Positions 23,574 to 31,522 of a stretch of 64,000 bases of DNA are shown here, in pieces (positions within the stretch are counted from its first letter, which is position 1; every line of letters begins with the position of its first letter). A program made the position numbers and the translations under genes. The stretch comes from JBGQOJ01 sp052119585. Lineage in GTDB: Bacteria; Pseudomonadota; Alphaproteobacteria; Rhodobacterales; Rhodobacteraceae. Location: positions 1 to 64,000 of the forward strand of contig NZ_JBGQOJ010000007.1 in assembly GCF_052119585.1 (NCBI RefSeq), read 5' to 3'. A model generated the notes under the pieces. The model had not been told where the DNA came from. It did no database searches and saw only the letters and a program-made list of their open reading frames with translations.

Positions 23574-25907
23574 ATGAAACCAAATTTTGTCCTCGACTTC
23601 AGCCATGACGGCATCCGCCTGCTGCACCGGACCACCGGCGGCTGGACGCTTGTCGGCGAGGTGTCGCTGGACACCGAGAATTCGGGCACGTCCATCGGGT
23701 TTCTGCGTCAGACGGCCCTTGCAATGGAACCGCACGGCCTCGCGACGAAATTGGTTATCCCGAATTCCCAGATCCTGTTCAAAACCATCGACATCCCCGG
23801 CCCGACAGATGCGGACCGCACCCGACAGATCGCCGCCGCGCTGGATGGCCTGACCCCGTATGACGTGGACGATCTTGTCTTTGACTGGCGCGCCTCGGGC
23901 GATAGCGTTCAGGTGGCCGCTGTGGCAAAAGAGACTTTGGCAGAGGCCGAAGACTTCGCCACGCAACACAAAATGAACCCCGTGTCCTTTGTCGCCATCC
24001 CGGACGCCGACACATTCGCCGGAGAGCCGTTTTTCGGCGTGACAAAGGCCCATCAGGACAAGGCAAGGACCGATCCGGTAGAGCAGGACGACAGCACCAT
24101 TGTCGTGCTTGGTGCGGTAAAGGACGCCCCCCCCAAGACTGCCCCGGATGCCGTCGCCCCGACACCGGTACTCGTCGACACACAACCGCCCGTCACGAAG
24201 GAAACGCAGGTCGTGCCCCCCCGCAGCACCGACAAGGACCGCAGCTTCGGGACAGTGCCGCCGCAACTTCCGGCATCCAAAATCGCCCCCCTGCCGCCCC
24301 TCCCCGCCGCGAAGGAGACCCCAAGGGTCAGCGGTATCGCAGAGGGTGTTCTGGCAAGCACAGCGGCGGCAAGCCTGACGCCGGGCACCCGATCCAGCGA
24401 TGTGAAAAAGGCCGTGACCGGGCAGGCCATGGCAGCCCCCGCCGATACAAAACAGGCGATGACGGTTTTTGGCGCACGCAAAACGGCCCCCATGAAAGGG
24501 GCCGCGCGGTATCGGGCCCTGATCCTGACGCTGACACTGACACTTTTGGTGATACTGGCGATTACGGCCTTTCTGTCCTCTTTCGTGGTGGGCAATGGCC
24601 TGTCGGGCCTGATCGGCACGTCGGATCAGACAACCGTGGTGGCCATAGAAAACGACGCCCCGTCAGATGAAGCCATGGCCGATGAGGCACTGGCCGATGA
24701 GGCGGACCTCGCCTTGATGAACATGCCCGACGCCCTGCCCGCCGACATCGCGCTGGCAGAGACCGAATTGCCGGAAATGGACAGCGAAGATCCGCTTCTG
24801 GAACCCGATCTGGCGATGCCGGACGCGCGCCCAGCCCCGATGACGCTGCAAGAAGCAAGAACAGCCTATGCGGCCAACGGCGTCTGGCAAATCGCGCCGG
24901 ATCAAGGGCCGTTGCCGCCGGAAACGGACCTTGATGCCCTTTATGTCGCCTCGATCGACCCCGTGATCGCCTCTCAGGACGCCATCGCCCTGCCCACCGT
25001 CAGCAAAACCCCAGATGACATCCGCCCCCCGTCGCGTGTTTCACCCCCCTCTGTCGGCACGGTTTTCAGCCTGAATGCAAAAGGCAATGTCACGCCCACA
25101 GCCAAGGGAACCCTGACGCCCGAGGGCGTCATGGTCTTTGCAGGCCGCCCTGCAAAAGCGCCCAAGCCCCGCACCACCCCCGAGGAAGCCCCGATCACGG
25201 CCCAAACCCAGCTTGCCGGTCCGCGACCAAAGCCGCGCCCCGCCGGGCTGGTCGAGAAGAGCGAAAAGGTTCTGCTTGGCGGGCGTCTGCGCAGCGAACT
25301 GGCTGGTCTGAAGCCCCGTGTGCGCCCCGAATCCGCGCAGCAGGCGGCGGAACAGGTGGCAAAACAGGTGGCGGAACAGGTGGCGGAACAGGATCTTGCC
25401 GATGCGGTCGCCAATGACGTGGCCTCGGCTGTTGCGAACAACCCGCCGCCGGTGATCACCGGCACGAAACTGGCGGTCGCAAGGTCACGCGTTCCGTCCT
25501 CCCGGCCCAGCAATATCGCCTCGCTTGCGGATCGCGCCAACAAACAGACCGAGGCACGCAGCGCTGCACTTATCCCCGCGTCTGTCGCCCCGAACAAGGC
25601 CCCCACCGAAGAGGAGACCGCGGACGAGCCGGAACTGGCATCCGTCGCGCCCCGCATTCCCTCCAGCGCGTCGGTCACGCGTCAGGCCACCGTGACCAAG
25701 GCGATCAAGCTGAACAAGGTCAACCTGATCGGCGTCTTCGGCACGCCGTCGCGACGCCGCGCGTTGGTGCGTCTGCCCAATGGAAAATTCGTGAAACTGA
25801 AGGTCGGTGACCGCGTTGACGGCGGCAAGGTCGCGGCCATCGGCACCGCCGAGCTTCGGTATGTCAAAAGCGGGCGAAACGTCGTTCTGACAATGCCCAA
25901 GGGCTAG
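23574..25907 (+). CDS. Single-pass membrane protein resembling a GspL/PilM - GspC/PilP fusion
   Basis: The 777-residue protein has three parts. Residues 1 to about 155 resemble the cytoplasmic actin-like domain of GspL/PilM proteins (FVLDFSHDGIRLLHR, IPNSQILFKTIDIPG, LDGLTPYDVDDLVFDW). A Pro/Ala/Thr-rich linker leads to one membrane helix at about 314-340. A long acidic and Pro-rich periplasmic region, with an AEQVAKQVAEQV repeat near 590, follows. The last 65 residues (LIGVFGTPSRRRALVRL, VGDRVDGGKV, LRYVKSGRNVVLTMPKG) resemble the HR/PilP domain of GspC. These domain calls are from pattern only. No other secretion or pilus gene is adjacent. Confidence 0.6.
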   Translation: MKPNFVLDFSHDGIRLLHRTTGGWTLVGEVSLDTENSGTSIGFLRQTALAMEPHGLATKLVIPNSQILFKTIDIPGPTDADRTRQIAAALDGLTPYDVDDLVFDWRASGDSVQVAAVAKETLAEAEDFATQHKMNPVSFVAIPDADTFAGEPFFGVTKAHQDKARTDPVEQDDSTIVVLGAVKDAPPKTAPDAVAPTPVLVDTQPPVTKETQVVPPRSTDKDRSFGTVPPQLPASKIAPLPPLPAAKETPRVSGIAEGVLASTAAASLTPGTRSSDVKKAVTGQAMAAPADTKQAMTVFGARKTAPMKGAARYRALILTLTLTLLVILAITAFLSSFVVGNGLSGLIGTSDQTTVVAIENDAPSDEAMADEALADEADLALMNMPDALPADIALAETELPEMDSEDPLLEPDLAMPDARPAPMTLQEARTAYAANGVWQIAPDQGPLPPETDLDALYVASIDPVIASQDAIALPTVSKTPDDIRPPSRVSPPSVGTVFSLNAKGNVTPTAKGTLTPEGVMVFAGRPAKAPKPRTTPEEAPITAQTQLAGPRPKPRPAGLVEKSEKVLLGGRLRSELAGLKPRVRPESAQQAAEQVAKQVAEQVAEQDLADAVANDVASAVANNPPPVITGTKLAVARSRVPSSRPSNIASLADRANKQTEARSAALIPASVAPNKAPTEEETADEPELASVAPRIPSSASVTRQATVTKAIKLNKVNLIGVFGTPSRRRALVRLPNGKFVKLKVGDRVDGGKVAAIGTAELRYVKSGRNVVLTMPKG

Positions 25908-26052
25908 GCGGTTCAATGCAACCCTGAAGCCCCCGAGGCACCGACCATCGGGAAAAGCCGGCATTTCCTGTCAATTCCACCAACACACAAGGGCGTGTCG
26001 TTGCCTTTGATCCATCAGCCTGCGATATTTGCATCCGTATCGGAGGAATGAT

Positions 26053-27897
26053 TTGGAAAGTTTTCTTATTCAGGCAACGGTTTATCTGGGGGTGGCTGTC
26101 ATTACTGTGCCGCTTGCCGCGCGGCTGGGGCTGGGGTCGGTGCTGGGGTATCTGTTATCGGGGATGATCATCGGGCCGCTTCTGGGGATTGGCGGCGCGG
26201 ACAATGCCGATCTACAGCATTTTGCCGAATTCGGCGTGGTGATGATGCTGTTCCTGATCGGTCTGGAACTTGAACCGAAATCGTTGTGGAGCATGCGCCA
26301 CAAGCTGATCGGTCTGGGTGGCCTGCAAGTGACCCTGACCACCGCCGCAATCATGGGCGGCGCGATGCAGCTTGGCTATGACTGGGCAATGTCGCTGGCC
26401 GTGGGCCTGATCTTTGCGTTGTCCTCGACCGCGATCGTGCTGCAAACTCTGAACGAGAAAAAGCTGATGCAGACACCGGGGGGCCGCTCTGCGTTTTCGG
26501 TCCTTCTGATGCAGGATATCGCCGTCATTCCGATGCTGGCGTTTCTGCCGCTTCTGGCGATGTCGGGCACGTTCTACCACGCGGGCGGCACGCTGGATCA
26601 CAGCAACCTTTCACTGGTCGAGGGGCTGCCCGGCTGGGGCGTGACCCTTGTTACCCTGGCTGCCATTGCCACGGTCATTCTGGCCGGTGTCTTTCTGGCC
26701 CGTCCGTTGTTTCGCTACATCCATGCCTCGCATCTGCCAGAGATGTTCACCGCCGTCGCCCTGTTGATCGTCGTGGGCATCGCCGTGTTGATGACGCTGG
26801 TCGGCCTGTCGCCTGCGCTTGGCACGTTCCTTGCGGGGGTGGTTCTTGCCAACTCTGAATTCCGGCACGAGCTGGAAGCGAACATCGAGCCGTTCAAGGG
26901 GCTGCTGCTGGGCCTGTTTTTCATGACAGTCGGGTCGGGCATCGACTTTGACATGTTCTTTGGCGCGCCCTTTACCATTCTGGGGCTGACCCTTGCGGTT
27001 ATGCTGATCAAGGCTGTGATCCTGCTGGCCCTTGGCTATCTGTTCAAACTGCGCAAACGCAATCAGTGGCTGTTTGCGCTGGGGTTGGCACAAGCGGGCG
27101 AATTCGGCTTTGTGCTGGTCAGTTTCGCGCTTCAGACCAATGTTCTGCCAAGGGAACTTGGGGGGACGCTGTTGCTGGTCATCGCGCTGTCGATGCTTCT
27201 GGCTCCGCTGGCCTTCATCGCCTACGAGGTCATCGCAAAGCGGATGATCGAAGCTGGCACCATCACGGCCCCCGACGAGATCGACGACCAGCAGCCCGTC
27301 ATCATCGCCGGCATCGGGCGGTTCGGGCAGGTGGTCAACCGGCTGGTGCAAAGCGCGGGTTTCAAGACGACCGTTCTGGATCACGACCTTGAAACCATTA
27401 CCCTGATGCGCCGTTTCGGGTTCAAAAGCTTCTTTGGGGACCCGACCCGACCAGAGCTGTTGAATGCCGCAGGTCTGGCCACCGCCCGTGTTCTGGTCGT
27501 GGCCCTTGATGATCGGGACGCAACGAACCGATTGGTGAAATTCGCCCGCAGACAACGCCCCGACCTGCATATCGTCGCCCGCGCCCGCGACCGCGTGCAT
27601 GTGTTCGAGCTTTATGAGGCGGGTGCCAATGACATTGTGCGAGAGATGTTCGACAGCAGCCTGCGGGCGGGTCGCTACGTTCTGGAACAGATGGGCCTGT
27701 CAGACTACGACGCAGCCGAACAGGAAAAGATGTTCTTCAAAATGGACCGCTTGTCCGTGCGCGAACTGGCCCCGTTGTGGAAACCGGGCGTGCCCACCCA
27801 CGAAAACGAAGCCTATGTTGCCCGTGCCCGCGAACTGAACAAAGATCTGGAAGCCGCATTGGTCGCCGTGCGCGACAAACCCGAAGAGGCCACCTAA
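26053..27897 (+). CDS. CPA2 cation:proton antiporter with TrkA-N domain (KefB/C type)
   Basis: The protein has about 12 membrane segments in the first 390 residues (GLGSVLGYLLSGMIIGP, FGVVMMLFLIGLELEP, SSTAIVLQTL) and then a Rossmann TrkA-N domain, IIAGIGRFGQVVNRL. This is the layout of Kef-type K+ efflux/H+ antiporters. I place the start at TTG 26053 because GGAGG lies six bases upstream; a TTG eight codons earlier would bury that site. The length is then 614 residues. Its stop overlaps the cobT stop by four bases. Confidence 0.92.
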   Translation: MESFLIQATVYLGVAVITVPLAARLGLGSVLGYLLSGMIIGPLLGIGGADNADLQHFAEFGVVMMLFLIGLELEPKSLWSMRHKLIGLGGLQVTLTTAAIMGGAMQLGYDWAMSLAVGLIFALSSTAIVLQTLNEKKLMQTPGGRSAFSVLLMQDIAVIPMLAFLPLLAMSGTFYHAGGTLDHSNLSLVEGLPGWGVTLVTLAAIATVILAGVFLARPLFRYIHASHLPEMFTAVALLIVVGIAVLMTLVGLSPALGTFLAGVVLANSEFRHELEANIEPFKGLLLGLFFMTVGSGIDFDMFFGAPFTILGLTLAVMLIKAVILLALGYLFKLRKRNQWLFALGLAQAGEFGFVLVSFALQTNVLPRELGGTLLLVIALSMLLAPLAFIAYEVIAKRMIEAGTITAPDEIDDQQPVIIAGIGRFGQVVNRLVQSAGFKTTVLDHDLETITLMRRFGFKSFFGDPTRPELLNAAGLATARVLVVALDDRDATNRLVKFARRQRPDLHIVARARDRVHVFELYEAGANDIVREMFDSSLRAGRYVLEQMGLSDYDAAEQEKMFFKMDRLSVRELAPLWKPGVPTHENEAYVARARELNKDLEAALVAVRDKPEEAT

Positions 27898-28907
27898 CCC
27901 GCAGCCACACCCGCCTCGGCAAAGGTCGACATGCCCGAGTGACAGGCCACGGCCCCCTTCAGGATGCCAATTGCAAGCGCCGCACCCGATCCTTCGCCAA
28001 GGCGCATCCCAAGACTGAGCAGCGGGGTTTTGCCAAGCGCGGCCAGCAATCTGGCATGCGCGGCCTCGGCAGACTGATGCCCCGCCAGGCAGTGATCCAA
28101 TGCGCCCGGCGCCGTGCGATCCAGAACTGCCGCCGCCGCGCAACAGATGAACCCGTCCAGAATCACCGGAATACGCTCTGCATGTGCGCGGGCGATGGCA
28201 CCCGCCATCGCGGCGATTTCGCGGCCGCCAAGACAGCGCAAAATCTCCAGTGGGTCGCGGTCGCGGTGCCGCATCAAACCTTCGGCCACGACGCGGGTCT
28301 TGTTGGCCAGCCCCGCATCATCCACGCCGGTGCCGCGTCCGGTCCAATCCGCCGCCGCGCCGCCGAACAGGGCCGCCGCCATTGCCGCAGCAGGGGTCGT
28401 GTTGCCGATGCCCATCTCGCCGGTGACCAGCAAATCGCAAGAGGGATCGACTGCGGTCCAGCCGGTTGCCAAGGCCTCGACCACTTCTGTTTCCGACATC
28501 GCGGGACTGACGGTGAAATCCGCCGTGGGGCGGTCCAGCGACAAGGCATGCACATCCATCCGGGCACCGAACGCCTTGGACAACTGGTTTATCGCCGCCC
28601 CGCCATATTGAAAATTCATCACCATCTGCCCGGTCACCTCGGCCGGAAAGGCAGATACGCCCTGTGCCGTGACGCCGTGGTTGCCGGCAAAGATGATGAC
28701 CTGTGGATTGGCGATCACCGGTTTTGCGTCGCCGCGCCACCCCGCATACCAGATCGCGATATCCTCCAGCCGCCCCAGCGCTGCGGGGGGTTTTGTCAGC
28801 TGCGCATTCCGGTCCGATGCCGCCACCCCTGCGGTCACATCGGGCCCCGGCAATGTGGACAATACTGCGCGGAACCCGGCAAGGCTGGAAAACGGTGCGG
28901 CGATCAT
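27894..28907 (-). CDS. cobT: Nicotinate-nucleotide-dimethylbenzimidazole phosphoribosyltransferase
   Basis: CobT activates dimethylbenzimidazole for the lower ligand of cobalamin. The 337-residue protein shows KPPAALGRLEDIA, FAGNHGVTAQGVSAFP, GEMGIGNTTPAAA, and the catalytic Glu in LGMRLGEGSGAALA. It is divergent from cobS, which acts in the next step, with an 81-base gap. No cobalamin riboswitch is seen in that gap. Confidence 0.96.
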   Translation of the reverse strand: MIAAPFSSLAGFRAVLSTLPGPDVTAGVAASDRNAQLTKPPAALGRLEDIAIWYAGWRGDAKPVIANPQVIIFAGNHGVTAQGVSAFPAEVTGQMVMNFQYGGAAINQLSKAFGARMDVHALSLDRPTADFTVSPAMSETEVVEALATGWTAVDPSCDLLVTGEMGIGNTTPAAAMAAALFGGAAADWTGRGTGVDDAGLANKTRVVAEGLMRHRDRDPLEILRCLGGREIAAMAGAIARAHAERIPVILDGFICCAAAAVLDRTAPGALDHCLAGHQSAEAAHARLLAALGKTPLLSLGMRLGEGSGAALAIGILKGAVACHSGMSTFAEAGVAAG

Positions 28908-28988
28908 TCAGGAAACCCTCGTTGAAACTTTATGTGGTTGTGTTTAACGCTGGCATAGCAAAGGCAAAGGCACAGAAACACCCCATCA

Positions 28989-29756
28989 ATGGCAAAACAC
29001 GACACCACTTTGATTGCGGCGCGCGACATATTGGCGGCCCTCGGGCTGTTGACCCGTTTGCCCGTGCCTGTGGACACAGAGCAGGCGGTGACACGCGGGG
29101 CGGCGGCGGCTTGGGCCTATCCGCTTGCCGGTGTGGTCGTGGGCGCAATTTCGGCCGGCGTCGGGGCGATTGCCCTGTGGTGCGCCCTGCCCGTTCCCGT
29201 GGCTGCCGCATGCGTGCTGGCCAGTTCGATTATTGTGACCGGCGCGATGCACGAAGACGGCCTGGCCGATAGCGCCGACGGTCTATGGGGCGGTTGGGAC
29301 AAAGAGCGGCGCCTTGCCATCATGAAAGACAGCCACATCGGCACCTACGGCGTTCTGGCGTTGGTTCTGGGCACGCTTGTCCGCTGGTCGGCGTTGGGCG
29401 ATATCCTTGGGTCCGGCCATTTTATTGCCCCGCTGATCGCCAGCGCCGCCCTGTCGCGCGCGCCGATGGTCGCCGTGATGGCGTTAATGACGAACGCGCG
29501 GGGGGCGGGCCTGTCTGCGGGGGTTGGTCGCCCGTCGCGCAAGCACGCGGGGATCGCATTGGCGCTTGGGGCAGGGATTTCCGGTCTGGCGCTGGGGGCA
29601 CCGGCGCTTTTGCTGACGCTTTGTGTACTGTCGGCAGCCTGTGGCATGGCGCTGATTGCGCAGGCCAAGATTGGCGGCCAAACCGGCGATATTCTGGGTT
29701 CGGTCCAACAAGTTTCTGAAATCGCAGCACTTGCGGCGCTGGCGGCATTGATCTAG
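28989..29756 (+). CDS. cobS: Adenosylcobinamide-GDP ribazoletransferase (cobalamin synthase)
   Basis: CobS joins the alpha-ribazole nucleotide to adenosylcobinamide-GDP in the membrane. The 255-residue, multi-pass protein carries LLTRLPVPV, the Asp-rich MHEDGLADSADGLWGGW and KDSHIGTYG, all family hallmarks. It is divergent from cobT. Confidence 0.95.
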   Translation: MAKHDTTLIAARDILAALGLLTRLPVPVDTEQAVTRGAAAAWAYPLAGVVVGAISAGVGAIALWCALPVPVAAACVLASSIIVTGAMHEDGLADSADGLWGGWDKERRLAIMKDSHIGTYGVLALVLGTLVRWSALGDILGSGHFIAPLIASAALSRAPMVAVMALMTNARGAGLSAGVGRPSRKHAGIALALGAGISGLALGAPALLLTLCVLSAACGMALIAQAKIGGQTGDILGSVQQVSEIAALAALAALI

Positions 29757-29857
29757 CGGAGGCGCGTTCCGCGCCATTTCCATATCTCGCGGCCGCTGCG
29801 CGGGCGCTCGGATTTTGCGCTTCGCGCGAGGATATTTGAACCAAAAAGAACGGGGAT
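29757..29857. repeat. Dispersed intergenic element (cobS/carD junction)
   Basis: A G/C-rich palindromic stretch (GGAGGCGCGTTCCGCGCC, then CGCGCGAGG) is followed by GATATTTGAACCAAAAAGAAC at 29831-29851, a variant of the GAGTATTTGGACC-GAAGAA half of the dispersed element. It lies between convergent cobS and carD. Confidence 0.55.
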
Positions 29858-29865
29858 GCGCCAAC

Positions 29866-29895
29866 AAAAAAGCCGCCCCCGAAGGCGCGGCTTTT
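29866..29895 (-). terminator. Rho-independent terminator of carD
   Basis: On the minus strand AGCCGC pairs with GCGGCT across a short GC-rich loop (stem arms at 29887-29892 and 29871-29876) and is followed by six T. It lies 20 bases beyond the carD stop. The plus strand also has a short T run, so it could work in both directions. Confidence 0.75.
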
Positions 29896-29913
29896 GTTAG
29901 GGAGGGTTGTCGA

Positions 29914-30426
29914 TCAGGCCGCGATGCGGGCCGTCAAGACATCATCGATCGACTTTTGCGCAGACATTTCATCGCTACCACCGACGGCGGCGACTTCGCG
30001 TGTCAGACGCTCGAGTGCTGCCTCATAGAGTTGCCGCTCGGAATAGGACTGCTCTCGCTGGTCATCGGTCCGGTGCAGGTCGCGCACGACCTCTGCAATC
30101 GCGATCAGATCGCCCGAATTGATCTTTTGCTCGTACTCTTGCGCACGGCGCGACCACATCGCACGTTTGACCTTCGCCTTGCCCTTCAGGGTTTTCATCG
30201 CAGCCGACACAACATCGGGCGACGAGAGAGAGCGCATGCCGACCTCTGTCGCCTTATGGGTTGGAACCCGCAATGTCATCTTGTCCTTTTCGAACGAGAT
30301 CACGAACAGCTCCAGCGATATACCGGCGATCTCCTGCTCTTCGATATTGACGATTTTGCCAACGCCGTGGGCGGGATAAACAACAAACTCGTTAGGGCGA
30401 AAATCAGATCTTTTTGACTTTGTCAT
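29914..30426 (-). CDS. carD: CarD family transcriptional regulator
   Basis: The 170-residue protein has the N-terminal CarD/TRCF RNA-polymerase-interaction domain (FRPNEFVVYPAHGVGKIV, EIAGISLELFVI) and a helical C-terminal domain (WSRRAQEYEQKINSG). CarD binds the polymerase beta subunit and stabilises open promoter complexes, notably at rRNA promoters. The ATG giving MTKSKRSDF is preferred; a 34-residue upstream extension has no family similarity. Confidence 0.93.
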   Translation of the reverse strand: MTKSKRSDFRPNEFVVYPAHGVGKIVNIEEQEIAGISLELFVISFEKDKMTLRVPTHKATEVGMRSLSSPDVVSAAMKTLKGKAKVKRAMWSRRAQEYEQKINSGDLIAIAEVVRDLHRTDDQREQSYSERQLYEAALERLTREVAAVGGSDEMSAQKSIDDVLTARIAA

Positions 30427-30732
30427 ACAGTTTTCTTCCTCGAAAGGACCCCTGAACACCTGCGACACGAATTCAGGCGGGGAGGAAGAAGTATCCCCGT
30501 CAGCGGAATCAATGCGCAGATAATTCACCCAACAGGCGAGCAGTGCTGAGGGTGTTTTTCAGGTTGCGGTCGGTAACTTGTAACGGGAATATAGCAAAAA
30601 AAAGCGACACTTTAAAGGGCCGCCTTTATTTCTGCGCCAAATGGTGCGTTTTTAGGGCGGAATAAGCCACTTAGGGCCGAAGATCGACGTTTTGCGCGGG
30701 TTTCGTCAATGCGGCAGTTGCCGAATCAGCGC
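30427..30732. other. Gene-free region between carD and fdxA
   Basis: About 300 bases contain the carD promoter region, with an A-rich tract at 30596-30606 and an imperfect hairpin GCGCCA/TGGTGC with a T run near 30633-30651. No ORF with family features or a good ribosome site is visible. Confidence 0.5.
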
Positions 30733-31071
30733 TTAGCCGCCCTCTCCGGGGGCCTCGCTGAACATGGTTTCCAGCTTGCCGGTTTGGCCATCAAGCGCTT
30801 CCGCATCGGGCAGCGGGTCTTTCTTGGTGATGATAACCGGCCACATGACCGAATACTTGCGGTTGAATTCCACCCATTTGTCCATGTCCGGCTCTGTATC
30901 CGGGCGGATCGCGTCGGCGGGGCATTCCGGCTCGCAGACGCCACAGTCGATACATTCATCCGGGTGGATCACCAGCATGTTCTCGCCCTCGTAGAAACAA
31001 TCCACGGGGCAGACTTCGACGCAGTCAGTGTATTTGCAGGCGATGCAGTTGTCGGTCACGACATAGGTCAT
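30733..31071 (-). CDS. fdxA: Ferredoxin FdxA (7Fe type)
   Basis: The 112-residue protein has the two cluster motifs CIACKYTDCVEVCPVDC and CIDCGVCEPECP, typical of the [3Fe-4S][4Fe-4S] ferredoxin FdxA of alphaproteobacteria, and the usual C-terminal extension with WVEFNRKYS. It is an electron carrier of unknown partner. It lies 53 bases downstream of the S4 protein gene on the same strand. Confidence 0.95.
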   Translation of the reverse strand: MTYVVTDNCIACKYTDCVEVCPVDCFYEGENMLVIHPDECIDCGVCEPECPADAIRPDTEPDMDKWVEFNRKYSVMWPVIITKKDPLPDAEALDGQTGKLETMFSEAPGEGG

Positions 31072-31124
31072 TGGAGTTCTCGGTTCTCACTAAGGTCGCC
31101 CTCTAGCTAGTCCAGCATGCCGGA

Positions 31125-31520
31125 TCAATCAAGCGCAGAGCCGCGGGAAAGATCGAAGGTGCGGCGATCTTTCTTTGTGGGACGACCTTTTCCCTCGAAT
31201 TTGGGTGTCACCGGAACGAACTCCCTGTCCTCGGGGGCGACAACGACCTTGGGTGCCAGATCGACATACAGCGCCTGCGCCTCGGGTGCGGGGCCGCGCC
31301 GTGTGCCGATATCCGTGATCCGTACCACACGGATATCATCGCCCTGTGGAAAGGTCAGGACATCCTGCGCGCCAACCGCCACTGACGCCTTGCCGATGCG
31401 GTTGCCGTTCACGCGGACGTGGCCACCGGTGACAAGTTTGGTGGCCAGCGCCCGTGTCTTGAGAAACCGCGCATACCACAGCCACTTGTCGATGCGGATG
31501 GTGGTGCGCGGTTCGCTCAA
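31125..31520 (-). CDS. S4-domain RNA-binding protein (Hsp15-like)
   Basis: The 131-residue protein starts RIDKWLWYARFLKTRALA and continues with GGHVRVNGNRI, the S4 RNA-binding motif as in Hsp15, which binds free 50S subunits carrying nascent chains. A basic C-terminal tail follows (GRPTKKDRRTF). It starts two bases after the helicase stop, so the helicase, S4 and ferredoxin genes are probably one transcript. Confidence 0.9.
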   Translation of the reverse strand: MSEPRTTIRIDKWLWYARFLKTRALATKLVTGGHVRVNGNRIGKASVAVGAQDVLTFPQGDDIRVVRITDIGTRRGPAPEAQALYVDLAPKVVVAPEDREFVPVTPKFEGKGRPTKKDRRTFDLSRGSALD

Positions 31521-31522
31521 TT

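Noticed and set aside
28908..28988. Cobalamin riboswitch between cobT and cobS
   Set aside because: The gap is only 81 bases and contains no B12-box-like sequence.
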